Shown piece after piece: positions 1-11,371 of a stretch of 64,000 bases of DNA; positions within the stretch are counted from its first letter, which is position 1; the number at the start of each line of letters is the position of its first letter. The notes beneath the pieces are model-generated. The model saw only the letters and a program-made list of their open reading frames with translations, had not been told where the DNA came from and made no database searches. This DNA is from Theocolax elegans (taxonomy: Eukaryota; Arthropoda; Insecta; Hymenoptera; Cerocephalidae), in contig CM047429.1 of assembly GCA_026168455.1 (NCBI GenBank), forward strand, positions 32,447,850 to 32,511,849. The letters run 5' to 3'. The position numbers were made by a program, and so were the translations under genes.

Positions 1-135
1 CAAATAAATTCAATTAATGATACAGTGTATTTCTTCTCGTAGTTATGCTTACCTAATTCTAAGATACTTCTACCTCTGTTACTAAATTTTTTAGTACCTT
101 ACAAGGTTACTTAAATTTGCTCATAGATGATTATT

Positions 136-466
136 AGAGTACACACTTTAAAAATTTAATTACTGAAAACTCATATTATATTGTGCCTTTCACTGTAACA
201 CATCATAGAGATGATACTGACACATGTCTGGATGTTCTTTTAGTCAATTCTAAGGATAAAATTAACTTTATAAAACAGTCTGATAGTCCTTTCTTCAATG
301 GCCATGATTTCATTATTATCGATTATAATATTGTCTCTCAGATTTTAGCTTGTAAAACTTTTACTTATCGTGACTTTGCCAACTTTTCTGCTTCTGCTTC
401 GCTCATGCAATTACGTCTTATCTTAATTCTATCTCGGCCATCCCTGTTGAATCTTATAATGTTGAT
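136..466 (+). pseudogene. Endonuclease domain fragment of element A
   Basis: C-terminal part of an APE-type endonuclease. It shows a THH motif, a CLDVLLVNS strand and the terminal GHDF motif, which align with THH, WLDLFIIN and AGHDLI in element B (16490-16640). These enzymes nick the target DNA for target-primed reverse transcription. At least one frameshift lies between 360 and 440, because the frame entering the SINE is off by one from the frame leaving it. The upstream catalytic half lies outside the window or is too decayed to recognise. Confidence 0.7.
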
Positions 467-479
467 ACATATCTTACTA

Positions 480-684
480 GAGGCCTGCGATGGCTCGGTC
501 GGTAGGGCGTCGGGCTCGTAATCTGGAAGTCCCAGGTTCGATTCCCGCCCCGGCCGATTGCTACAAGCACCACTGGCGAATGTATTTTCAATAAGTGCTT
601 TCTTCACCAAGACATCGTATGACTTCCGTCGCTGTTAGCACCGATTTGGAAGCATAAAAAGAGCGACATTAAGATAATAAAAAA
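480..684 (+). mobile_element. tRNA-derived SINE with perfect 13-bp target duplication
   Basis: The 5' head is tRNA-like. It has an A-box-like GGCTCGGTCGGTAGGG at 492-507, an anticodon-loop-like CTCGTAA (CGT, threonine type), and a B box GGTTCGATTCC at 535-545. The body ends in an A-rich tail. ACATATCTTACTA occurs at 467-479 and again at 685-697, a perfect target-site duplication, and the endonuclease/linker coding of element A continues across it. The 3' part (CCGTCGCTG ... GAGCGACATTAA) is shared with the second SINE at 50832-51238. Pol III transcription is expected for this class. Not a functional tRNA gene. Confidence 0.9.
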
Positions 685-697
685 ACATATCTTACTA

Positions 698-1282
698 CTC
701 TCCATAATATTCTCATTGCAAATTTGGATAAGCATACACCTATAATTACTAAACAAGTTTGTCCGCATCCAGCTCCATGGCTTACCTTTCAACTTAAAAC
801 CAAATGCAAATTACGCGATCGACTCTATAAAAGAGCCAAGAGATGTCGTGATCCGCATTTACTTAGCCAATATAAAATTATACGGAAGGAGTTTAAACGT
901 GAATTAAAATCAGCATGTGATTCTTTCTACAAATTTTCGGAACTTCCAGATAAATCACAATGTTGGCGATTACTGAATAAGCTAGGCATTATAAGAGATA
1001 CTTATAACTCTCCACTCAAGTTTTTTACAGCTGAAGACCTAATTCGGCATTACTCCTCAGTCAGCAATCGTCATCCGGGCTGTACTACTGACCAGTTACA
1101 GGATATCTTTGGATTGCTTCCTGCAGATTATTATCCTCTCATCAAATCTGACCAAATTTCTTCCAACCAAGTCATGAAGACTCTTACTTCTTGCCCACCC
1201 AAAGCTAGAAGCCATAGTCTGGATGGTATCACTTTATCGTATTTTAAAGATATTTTTAAGATAATTGCGCCACCTCTTTCAG
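698..1282 (+). pseudogene. Element A ORF2: linker and N-terminal RT
   Basis: Open frame of about 195 codons following the SINE. It shows the PAPWLT-type linker with basic RDRLYKRAKR stretch seen between endonuclease and RT in LINEs, then the start of the RT domain (LDGITLSYFKDI, then IAPPLS). The frame is cut at 1282 by the TG end of the solo LTR; the next residues appear at 12657. Residues read beyond 1282 belong to the inserted element, not to this protein. Confidence 0.8.
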
Positions 1283-1884
1283 TGTCGCGTCCCGACGAAA
1301 ATTATGTTATTATTTTTCGTAAAAAAGTACTGCGTAGTTTAGAATAAAATTACGGCGTAGAAGAAAAACGAAATAAGGTTGATAAAGAATAATTCTAAGT
1401 AAATGCAGTAATATCAAATATAATTTATAGAGCTAAGGGACAGATTAATTTACGAGTGTTACAAACGAAAAAGAGACTGACAAATAGAGTTGAAGATATT
1501 ATTCGGATCCAATACGCATATAAGCGGCATCGCCGATAGTGAGATCGAAACGAAGGGTTGCGCAAGAGTTTTTTTTGTACTGCACTATAAAATCAATGAT
1601 CGGAGAAGAACCGGCGATGGGAAACATGGACTAGAAAATTCGAGCATTAGAAGGAAGTAATAAATTAAGCCGTTCTTTGGATAATGTCGCAGTAATAAAA
1701 GGGGGACAGCAAATTCTCCGAATTAACTACGAAGCGATACAGAAAATGCATGGGATTCGATAATTTTTAATCACGCACATCTAACGGCCCAATCGGGTGC
1801 AAACACAGAAAAATCGAGAACTACTTACGCAATTTCCATATAAGACAAAGCATAAGACAAGGACAGATGCATAGATTTTTAGGG

Positions 1885-1892
1885 TATATAAA
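1885..1892 (+). promoter_or_regulatory. TATA box of the solo LTR
   Basis: TATATAAA lies in the left part of the solo LTR, followed by GC-richer sequence. This is the layout of an LTR U3-R boundary. No experimental start site can be inferred. Confidence 0.45.
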
Positions 1893-2261
1893 GAGGACCC
1901 AGAAGAGACACAGCTACTCCTAATTTTTCATCTAAAGCTTTCGTAAGGCGAAGCTCTGCTAGTCTACTCCTTGACTTTTATCCGAGGGCGTGGCTCTGGT
2001 ACACGGACTTTAAAGTAATACGCATTCAAAATCAAGAGAGATCTTGTATTCGGGGATCGAGACGCATCATTGACATCTACAAGCCATAGTCAAGGAACTA
2101 CGACTTCGACATCGGGCAATCATCGGACTTCGAAAGCATACGCATCCAACGTCAACGCCCGCAAGTCTAGCAGGACATTATCCAGCAATTTGACACCGCT
2201 ATTCACGTTCGAGGCGGACCTTCGTTCCTCATCATATATACACATATATATATATATATAT

Positions 2262-3429
2262 TGTCACGCCGCACTGGGGATCAGGGTGCGGGACTGATCA
2301 AATAAATACGTGGGGAGGTTATAAAAGTAACTAAAGGATTTATTAAAAAAAAGACAACAATTGATTTACAATCGAATTCGGGCACCAGTCGATTGTTAAT
2401 TTAGTAAATAATTAATTTCTTTAACGCAATCGCTTAGCGTAGCGCAGGGAAAAGAGGGGAAACGCGGGAGAGAGTCAACGTTAAGATGGCGGGGAATAAT
2501 ACGCGCACACACACGCGGGCGGACCGGGAATTCGCGACCGATAAAAGGAAAGGGGGAGGTGCACCATACGCACTCACCTTTCGAAACTGCAGCCGATTGA
2601 TAACGTTCTTAGTCGCTGCCACGCTCTGCTCACACACCAAGATCACGCAAGAAATCGCTATAACAGCCGATAAAATGCTTAAATTACACCGCGACCAAAC
2701 ACTCTCGACCGTAGTTCACGGAGCTCTGTTCTCCGTCGGCACTCGGCTCGTCTCGTCCGTGCGCGCATGTGCCTTGCACTACTATCGGTACGAGGCGAGA
2801 GTTCGTCCGTGCGATTGGCCGTCCTCGTACGACTGCATCTCTCTTCCAGCTGTCAAGAAGACGATTCAACGGACTACTGCCGACGTAATGGATCTCTTCC
2901 GACACTGACCTGCCGTGGGATTGACCTGGAGCTCCCGAGGAATTGTTACAGGTAAGTCGCTAAGCTGTAAGAGTTTATTATTACTTGTTTAGTTAATTTA
3001 TAGTGGGGAGGTTAGTGCTCCCCTAACCTCTCAACTCCTGTTGACAATTCTTTCTTCCTATGTTGCTGTCCTATCTTCTCTTTCCTGGTTATCCTTTTCC
3101 CTAATAATGTGCTTTGTCTCATTTATTATTATCTTCACAGGGATTCTGCACGAGTTTCCAGTGGGCGATGGACTTCCAAGGATACCTACTGTCATTCCTG
3201 AGGTTTTGCACCTGATGCAGATCATTCAGCTAGCTACTTCTTCGTAGGTTTATCCTGGTGCTGGATTGCTGGGAACCGGGGAAGGGATGTGGAGTTTTTC
3301 ATGCGCGAGTAGGTATGCGTGTGTGTACGGTATCCGGGTAGGTAGTTTTGCTAAGGGGAAAAGGCTACGCTAATGCCTTTTTATTGTTTCTTTTTACCTT
3401 CTTGTGACAGGTGTTAAATCACCTTGTCC
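2262..3429 (-). repeat. 3' LTR of E1 (uninterrupted copy)
   Basis: 1168 bp, matching the right LTR along its length once P2 and P3 are ignored. It starts TGTCACGCCG on the plus strand. On the minus strand it directly follows a polypurine tract. It serves as the empty-site reference that proves the P2 and P3 insertions. Open frames inside (2486-2908 and others) are LTR sequence, not genes. Confidence 0.85.
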
Positions 3430-4095
3430 CAACTCCCCCCCCCCGCCAAACTAAAGTTACGGGGAGTCGTAACTTCGGGGGGAATTTGCATGAATAATAT
3501 GGTAGCTAACCTACTGTCTAATCTACAATGATCGGTATCATCTGTTTTTCGGTGTATTGTGTAGCTGCTTGGCTGCTCCAATCTTTGTATAGTGTACACG
3601 GTGTGTGGTTCCTATTCCCTATTTCTCTATTTACTTAGCATGTTTACTTACTGGTTGCCCTTACAATTTACTTACTTACTAGACGATGAGAGCTCCCGAT
3701 ATTTCCGCGATCATACTCTCCTTCATACTTACATGAATCATTTGTTCTATTCTATTTATAATGTAAAGAATAAATTATTACTATTTAATTTTACAGGTAT
3801 ATATATAATTTATCTAATTCTTGATTTTTGGGTAAAGTGCGCACGTTACTATTATAATCACAAATGTAGGGGCTTCCTTGAATTTAACCGTCCTATATCG
3901 TTTTCTTATTAATTACTGAATTTTCTTATTTTTATGAATTTTGTTTTCTTCCCCCCCCCTTTTTTTCTTATGTATAAATTGCATTTTCGTATATGGGAAT
4001 AGTATTATTGGGTTAGTAAATAATAATCGCTTATTTTCTGTAGGAATTTAATTATATAATAAAATAGAGAAAATAAAATATATATAGTCTGGTTA
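3430..4095 (-). other. E1 polypurine tract and 3' untranslated region
   Basis: A C-run at 3433-3448 on the plus strand is a G-rich polypurine tract on the element's coding strand, abutting the LTR as required for plus-strand DNA priming. The rest of this AT-rich stretch shows no coding or recognisable repeat. Confidence 0.7.
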
Positions 4096-4419
4096 TTAGG
4101 CCCATTTTTTGGCTAATTCCTTCCTCTTACGAAGGACCTCTCGGTGGTATTCCCCACACCGAGGGCAGGATGAGTTCAAAACGCCTCTCCAACCGCAGTT
4201 TCGGCAAAACATGCCCCTCGCTGACGAGCAGGTGCTGTATTTGTGGCCTGTTCCACCGCAATTCCAGCATCCCTGCCGGCACTGATCCTGTGGAGGTCGG
4301 GGTATTCCTTCCCAGAGCCTCTTCTCCTCCTCTAACCTGGATTGGTCTGGTTTGGAGACTCTGGGCATGGTGAGTAGAGATGGGATTTCCCTTGGTTCCA
4401 GGGGGTTTGGGGTGTTCAT
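4096..4419 (-). CDS. Cysteine-rich nucleocapsid-like ORF of E1
   Basis: 107 codons from an ATG at 4419. A CCHC knuckle of the form CWNCGGTGHKYSTC (about residues 49-62) is followed by two CxxC pairs (CRNC and CPRC) and a basic tail, suggesting nucleic-acid binding. It overlaps the last codons of the truncated RT frame. A nucleocapsid-like module downstream of RT is not the normal Gypsy order, since nucleocapsid ends gag. This suggests a chimera with the 3' end of another element's gag or an internal deletion/rejoining. Whether it is expressed is unknown. Confidence 0.55.
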   Translation of the reverse strand: MNTPNPLEPREIPSLLTMPRVSKPDQSRLEEEKRLWEGIPRPPQDQCRQGCWNCGGTGHKYSTCSSARGMFCRNCGWRGVLNSSCPRCGEYHREVLRKRKELAKKWA

Positions 4420-5290
4420 GATGGGCGCGGCGGGGCAAGGGGGACTTGATGGTAGGCTTGCGAGAGATCGAGTTTGGTCATGTATCTACTTTCCCTAAGC
4501 TGATACAGTGTGTCATCCATATTGCGTAATGGATAAGCATGCTTTTTAGTTACTGCATTGACTTGTCGGTAGTCAATGCAGAACCTGTATTTCGCGTTTG
4601 CCTTTGGTACTATAACCGGACAGCTACACCAAGGACTATCCGACGGTTCTATTATTCCTTCTTTTAACATCCTATCGACTTCCTCGTAGGCTGCTTTGAG
4701 CATTTTTGGGGAATACCTTCTATTCCGCTGCCGAATAGGTTTGTTATCTATTAACTCCAATTTGTGTTCCGTTATATTGGTTATTCCTAATGTTTTCGGG
4801 GTTGGGCGAACTAATTCATCCAACAGTTTGTTGAATTGTTGGACTTGTTCTGGGGTTGCTCTAACTAGTCCACCGATACTAGCTATCGCGGGGAAGCAGC
4901 TAGGGTCTTCGCCATAAGGGTAGAATTGGTGAATTATCCCTTTATTTGTCCACCAACTATCATTCGTAAAATCTACCTTAATATTAGCCTTCCTTTTAAA
5001 ATCCATTCCCAAAATACAATCATAATGCAACCCATCAGCAACCTGAAAGGGCATTGTGATTTCTTCCTCGTCCAGTTTAACTTTAATCTCTACTATCCCT
5101 TGTATTGGAACCTGTATCCCATCTGCAACCTTAACACTTGTGCACCTTGATGGTCGTAATTTGCTTCCCAATATTCCACTCATTCCCTTTCCAATGAATG
5201 AGTGAACTGAACCACTATCCAGTAAAGCTACCAATAGTCTACCGTTTAATTCTAAGTTAAAAAATAGTCTGGGATCAACTCCGGGGGATT
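4416..5290 (-). pseudogene. E1 pol: aspartic protease plus N-terminal RT, truncated
   Basis: The protease shows LLDSGSVHSFI (DSG active site) and the later ILGMDF strand. RT begins with EEVDRMLKEGIIEPSDSPW and FCIDYRQVNAVTKKHAYPL and ends just after motif A (TKLDLSQAYHQVPL), which holds the first catalytic Asp. The YxDD motif, thumb, RNase H and integrase are missing. The frame then runs into a few unrelated residues and stops. The frame is open upstream of the first ATG-like position and begins near the gag stop at 5369, consistent with gag-pol frameshifting. Confidence 0.85.
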
Positions 5291-5368
5291 TTTGTATCAG
5301 GGATTGGGGTTTATGGGATTTTTCTGTATGGGGCCTTTTCGGGGCAAATGTTGAGGAAATATGGCCCT

Positions 5369-6456
5369 CTATTTCCTCTGATTAAAGTTTCCCTGATTAT
5401 TGTAGCATTTTTCGTAGTATTTACTGCTTACTCCTGTTTGGTCACAATCAAAACATTTTCTTGGTTCTGGGCATTCTGCTACCCAATGTCCCATTTTTCC
5501 ACATCTGAAACAGGGTTCTTTTACTTTATCTCTGGGACTTGTGTTCCTTGCCCTTCGTGAGTATTCCTGGTTTGGGTTAAAGTTTCCTCTATATGGTGGA
5601 GATTGTGGTTTTTTCGGATAACCTTGTTCTCCTTCCGAGGTTCTAAGAGTCCAATTTTGGTTTTTGTAGCCGCGACCGTAATTTCTCTGGGGAATAGTTT
5701 CTTTTTGCATCTTTCTATTGTCCGCGTCCGATCTATAATTAGGAGTTGAGCTTGGGTAGGTTTTCCTTTTGGTTTTGTGGCTGGGAGGGGGTGTGGATAG
5801 TTTCTGGGCATAGGTGGGTTTTTCCTGGGGTTTTTGTGAGGTAGATAGTGTTGCTGCCAATTTCTTAGATTTCTGTTCCTGTTCTACATATGAGTACTTT
5901 GACAGACCGTAGTTTTGTAATGTTGACGGGGGTTTATATGCTTCATCCGACATTCTTCGTGCTTCATCCTTTTTCCCTAATTTTGGTAGTTCAGTGAATG
6001 AACAGAAATCGCGTCTCTCAATACGTTGTCTATAAATTGGATGCATATTCCTATATACTCTGTCCAATTGTTCCTGTATAGACATTGTGGCTTTTACTTG
6101 ATCCAAGAGTCCACGCAACTTAGTTAGGAAAGTGGATATATCTTCCTTTGGTCCTTGTGTGCGCAATTCAATTGTCTGTCTAATGTGGGATTGTGTGTCT
6201 TCCACACCATAATGCTGACGAAGGGCTTCCGCAAAGTCCTCAAAATTATTCCAATATTTTTTTTCCTGCGAAACCACTCCCATGCTTCGTCGTCTAAAAT
6301 TGATGGCATTGCCTTCATTATTTCGTCTAGGCTAAAACCATGTGCCTGCATGCAATCCTCCAGATTCCTTAGGAAGATGTCCGGTTCGTTCTTCTTGGAT
6401 CCTTTAAATTGAATGTGCCATCTAGAAATAATATCTACTGTGTGTTTTTCCCTCAT
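5369..6456 (-). pseudogene. E1 gag: capsid and nucleocapsid, frameshifted
   Basis: Two overlapping frames (6456-6124 and 6283-5369) are one gag split at a run of eight A at about 6256-6263 on the coding strand. The capsid part has the W-HIQFKGS, DIFLRNLEDC and AWEWF pattern of retrotransposon gag, continuing as YWNNFEDFAEALRQHYG. The second frame ends in a CCHC knuckle CFRCGKMGHWVAEC and a second, degraded CxxC unit. Gag coats the RNA genome. The homopolymer makes a simple indel the most likely cause of the break. Confidence 0.8.
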
Positions 6457-6774
6457 AAACGTTACATTTTCAAAACTTGCTTGGGAGTAGCTGCCAAAGG
6501 GGATTTGTGATGGTGTGTGATGTTGCGGGTCTATATAGGGATTGCGGGGATGAGGGTAATTAGGAATTTCGTAGGTTTGATTTGTTATATAATTGGGGTC
6601 TGGGACTTGTCTGTGGGTTGGTTGTCGTGTTCTCTCTTGTTCACTATTTAGTCTTCCGTCTTGTTCCTGTATCCTTGGCTCGTTTTCCCATCGAACCGTC
6701 CTTGTATGGTTTGACTTATCAACCCGGTTCCTTTGTCTGTTTGTTATATTCCCACTTCCCTGTTCATTTGGTTG

Positions 6775-7799
6775 CTAGGTTACTAGTCTGAATGCCGAAA
6801 GTTGCACCGTACAGCTTGATATCGGCACAAATGTGGTCGAGGAGCACGTTCCCAATCGATCTCTTGGATTTATAAACGGGTTGTTTGACCGTTGTTCTCC
6901 TGTTGTATAGGATGTTGCCATTGTCTGTATCGGATAGTACGACGTTGAATTTATCCCAAGTGTTGTACTTGATACGTTTGGCATCGTAACTTGTAATTCC
7001 GGAGCTACCGAATCTATCAGGTCCATTGGAGAGGGAATATCATTTCTTGGATTGGGACTTAATTGGTAACGGGTAGATTGGGCTTGGGGTCTATGTGAAA
7101 GGGTTTGGGATTCAAGGTTAATTAATCTAATACGATCTATTAGAATTTGCCGCGTCCTAAGTTCCGGGATCTCTTCCTCTAAAGAGTTCCTGCTTACTAT
7201 TTCTTCTTACTGGAACTTGTTCTGTATTTGTTTGGTTACATCCTATATTTTCTTCCCTTAGCGAGATGGGATCTCTAAATGGTCCTCGTGATTGTCCTGT
7301 TGGGAGAATTGACCTGTCCCTGTAATTTCTTGAGTCGTCTATTTGTCTTGGAGAACTCATATTTGTAGCTCTGGACACTGATAAATCGTGGAGGTCTCCC
7401 TGCTAAAAATAATCGATTGAAATCGATAGACATGGAAAGATTATGCATACAAATCGATTAAAATTAATCAATTTGAATCGATTTACATGCAAAATCTTTC
7501 CATGTCTATCGATTTCAATCGATTATTTTTAGCAGGGCTATTTCTATATTGGGGTCTACCTCGTCGTATCTTGGATTCCATATTGCAGCATTCTCGCCAA
7601 AATATTTCCTGATTTCATATCTTTCTAATCTATCTCTTAAAATTATTGCATCGCTATCTATGTTTAATCTTGCCCGTAACGCGTATTGAACAATGCGGCC
7701 GTCTGAGGTATTATTAACACTCCTTTTAGTTATTTTAATACCTTCTTGGGGATGATCTACCATCATTAAATCGCTTGTCGGGGTTCCTAAAGAATTCAT
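6775..7799 (-). pseudogene. E1 gag N-terminal region, split by P1 and stop codons
   Basis: The ATG at 7797-7799 opens a frame of about 94 codons that runs into P1 at 7537. The same frame continues past P1 when P1 and one copy of the CT duplication are ignored, then stops near 7157. A further open piece lies at 7026-6775. The sequence is polar and low in recognisable motifs. It is assigned to gag only from position between the primer-binding site and the capsid domain. Confidence 0.55.
7398..7537. mobile_element. P1: 140-bp palindromic CCCT element
   Basis: Near-perfect inverted arms start CCCTGCTAAAAATAATCGAT and pair over about 45 bp. The flanks CT (7396-7397 and 7538-7539) are a 2-bp duplication, and removal restores the gag reading frame of E1. 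The dyad word ATCGAT recurs through both arms. No coding capacity; a miniature element moved in trans. Confidence 0.9.
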
Positions 7800-8451
7800 T
7801 GTGGATTGGGAATAATACCTTTTTTTTATATATTATCGTTTAATCTAAACAGAGGAGAAGAATATCTTAAACGTATGTAGTTTTGTCAAGAGGAGGTTAA
7901 TTATTTAATTAATTACTAACTACAGCTCAATTATTTCCAATTCACTTAACATTATTACAGACTTATTTTATAAACAGGTAAAAGAAAGTTATTTCGGGAG
8001 GGGAAAAGAGAAAAAAATGGCAGTGCTTTTGTTATTCAAAGCTAAATATTAATTAATTAATTTTATTGTATTAGTTAAATAAGCAATAAATTAGATTAAA
8101 GTTATTAAAGTATCCAAGGGAAGTAAAAATGAGAATAAATGGTTAATTTCGAGCAAATAAGCAGTATAAGTATAATAGTTACCGTTAAGGAGGGGAAAAA
8201 AACAAATAAATTTGTAAATTAAACTTGCAAAACAATCCAAATAAACTTTAATAAAACCAAATCTCTTAGTTTGTTAGTCTCTTGTTGTCTCCTAGTAGCA
8301 ACAAAAGAATCTCAAAAATTCCCAAATTAATCACTCAATAATTTTGAGTCAAACCGAAAAAAAAGAATTTTATTTAAACTTAATTTAATTAATTTTCAAC
8401 TACACAAAAAAACTATGCGATCCCGTTAACTAAACCACGTTGCACGCCATT
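7800..8451 (-). other. E1 5' leader with primer-binding site
   Basis: On the coding strand, TGGCGTGCAACGTGG (8449-8435) lies 2 nt inside the LTR and begins TGG, the complement of a tRNA 3' CCA end. This is the expected primer-binding site. The remaining 600 bp are AT-rich leader with no recognisable feature. Confidence 0.65.
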
Positions 8452-8663
8452 TGTCACGCCGCACTGGGGATTAGGGTGCGGGACTAATCAAATAAATACG
8501 CGGGAAGGTTATAAAAGTAACTAAAGGATTTATTAAAAAAAAGACAACAATTGATTTACAATCGAATTCGGGCACCAGTCGATTGTTAATTTAGTAAATA
8601 ATTAATCTCTTTAACGCAATCGCTTAGCGTAGCGCAGGGGAAAGAGGGGAAACGCGGGAGAGA

Positions 8664-9116
8664 CCCTAACACAAAATCTCACGTGAGATCTCATGCCAAA
8701 ATCTCATCCGACTTTTCACTCGTACCGCTGCTTAAACTTCTCAAATAATAGGAAATCAATTTATGAATATGGTGAGTCACTTATTAAGTGATAACACCCC
8801 CAGATAAGTCCAAAAATCGAGGTTTGAAAGCGTTTCAGACATATTTTTGATTTTTAGAAATTTCTCACGTGAGAACTCACGTGAGAAATTTTAACGATCG
8901 AAAATATTTCTAAAAATCGAAAATATGCTTAAAACGCTTTGAAACCTTGATTTTTGAACTCATCTGGGGGGTGTTATCACTTAATAAGTGACTCACCATA
9001 TACATAAATTGATTTCCTATTATTTGAGAAGTTTAAGCAGCGGTCCGAGTGAAAAGTCGGATGAGATTTTGGCATGAGATCTCACGTGAGTTCTCACGTG
9101 AGATTTTGTAATAGGG
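8664..9116. mobile_element. P2: 453-bp palindromic CCCT element
   Basis: An almost complete hairpin. The left arm begins CCCTAACACAAAATCTCACG and the right arm, read inward on the other strand, begins CCCTATTACAAAATCTCACG. GA at 8662-8663 and 9117-9118 is the duplication. The other LTR has a single uninterrupted GA at the homologous site (about 2477). The word TCTCACGTGAGA and variants are repeated near both ends and at the centre. No ORF. Confidence 0.92.
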
Positions 9117-9569
9117 GAGTCAACACGTTAAGATGGCGGGGAATAATACGCGCACACACACGCGGGCGGACCGGGAATTCGCGACCGATAAAAGGAAAGG
9201 GGGAGGTGCACCAAACGCACTCACCTTTCGAAACTGCAGCCGATTGATAACGTTCTTAATCGCTGCCACGCTCTGCTCACACACCAAGATCAGGCAAGTA
9301 ATCGCTATAACAGCCGATAAAATGCTTAAATTACACCGCGACCAAACACTCTCGACCGTATTTCACGGAGCTCTGTTCTCCGTCGGCACTCGGCTCGTCT
9401 CGTCCGTGCGCGCATGCGCCTTGCGCTACTATCGGTACGAGGCGAGTATTCGTCCGTGCGATCGGCCGTCCTCGTACGACTGCGTCTCTCTTCCAGCTGT
9501 CAAGAAGACGATTCAACGGATTACCGCCGACGTCGTGGATCTCCTCCGACGCTGACCTGCCGTGGGATT

Positions 9570-11371
9570 CCCTGGCGAAAATAATCACATGATTATTCAC
9601 GCGAATTATCGAGTGATTTATCAAGTGATTTATCGGGTGATTTATTGAGTGATGTATCACTTGACGATTTGGCGCTATTTATCACTTGATAAATCACTTG
9701 ATATATCACTAAACCAAAATATTTAAGAAATGTGCAAATGACTATTTCTAGATTCAAAATTCGATAATAAATAGTTCAAAAATTAGGTCAAAAAAACATA
9801 AAATAAATAAAAAAAGTATTACACATTTTTCTGTTTATGTTAGTTATTCACCCATCCACTTATTAACCGCGGTCAATGCTGCTTAACTTTCATGATCAAT
9901 CATTTCGCAGTCTATTCTCAATGCTACATTCACATAAGCAGTTACATAGATAATAAAAACATATTTGTAGACATTTCAAAAAGCCCAGTTAGAATTTATT
10001 TTAATGGTATTAATTTTAATGGAATAAACATATCTTTAAAAATATGGACAAAACTAGGCTTTTTGAAAAGTTTACAAATATGTTTTCATTATCTTATTGT
10101 AACTGTTTGTGAATGTAGCAGGTACCAGATAGTAAATCATGCAATAGAAAATACTAAAATCAGTATGGAAGTAATATTCATTCATTTGTACGATATTAAT
10201 TTCTCCATAATTTATTGAAACGTAAATATATCTATTTTATTGGTTTAAAAAAAATACAAAAAATAATTTTACACCAATAAAAAAGAGATATTTACGTTTT
10301 AATACATATGGAGAAATTAATATGCACAAATGAATATTATTATTAATATTATATTGTTTATTTATTGATATAAGATAAGCCAGGGCTAATAATTATGAAA
10401 TAAATTTTGTGTAGTATACTTTTTGAGTAAATGTACTAAATTTTTCAGCAGAAAACTTCATGATTCCATTTTGATTTCAGTATTTTCTGTTGCAGTAAGT
10501 TTTTATAAAGTAAGATAAGAATTGTTAATGTGTAATTGAAATTACATCATACTTGCGAATTTTTACACCTTTGTAGAAGGACTTTTTGATATTTAATAAT
10601 TGGATTAATGAAATATATGTATTTGAAATGTTAAATATTACTTAATTAATTATTACTTAATTGTTAGTTATGACTTCCATACTGATTTTAGTATTTTCTA
10701 TTGCATGATTTACTATCTTCTATCTGCTACATTCACAAACAGTTACAATATGATAATGAAAACATATTTGTAGACGTTTCAAAAAGTCTAGTTAAATTAA
10801 TATGAAATTGCTGCAATATATTACTAAATATATATTGTTCTTCTAATATGGTACCGATATGTACATTAAAATTTTAACTTGTATGAAATTGTCCATATTT
10901 TAAAAAATATGTTTATTCCATTAAAATTAATACCATTAAAATAAATTCTAACTGGGCTTTTTGAAATGTCTACAAATATGTTTTTATTATCTTTGTAACT
11001 GCTTATGTGAATGTAGCATTGAGAATAGACTGCGAAATGATTGATCATGAAAGTTAAGCAGCATTGACCGCGGTTAATAAGTGGATGGGTGAATAACTAA
11101 CATAAACAGAAAAATGTGTAATACTTTTTTTTATTTATTTTATGTTTTTTTGACATAATTTTTGAACTATTTATTATCGAACTTTGAATCTAGAAATAGT
11201 CATTTGCACATTTCTTAAATATTTTGGTTTAGTGATATGTCAAGTGATTTATCAAGTGATAAATAGCGCCAAATCGTCAAGTGATATATCACTCAATAAA
11301 TCACCCGATAAATCACTTGATAAATCACTCGATAATTCGCGTGAATAATCATATGATTATTTTCGCCAGGG
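9570..11371. mobile_element. P3: 1802-bp palindromic CCCT element
   Basis: Ends CCCTGGCGAAAATAATCACA and its inverse, flanked by TT (9568-9569, 11372-11373). The left LTR shows the empty site near 2918. Subterminal 12-bp repeats carry AGTGATTTAT/ATCACTTGAT in both orientations. The arms extend to about 10060 and 10880, so the same 50-60 codon open frame appears on both strands; these are mirror images of the hairpin, not genes. The interior contains a further palindrome around 10185-10345 and AT-rich filler. Confidence 0.92.

Noticed and set aside
480..560. A functional threonine tRNA gene.
   Set aside because: The acceptor and anticodon stems pair poorly, an A-rich-tailed body follows, and a 13-bp target duplication flanks the whole unit, so it is a SINE.
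2486..2908. A 140-codon ORF also found at 9133-9555.
   Set aside because: The frame is conserved only because both copies are LTRs of the same E1 insertion. No domain is seen, and the opposite strand is equally open.
9892..11048. Similar ORFs on both strands (starting MINHFAVYSQ).
   Set aside because: They are the two arms of the P3 hairpin read in opposite directions.
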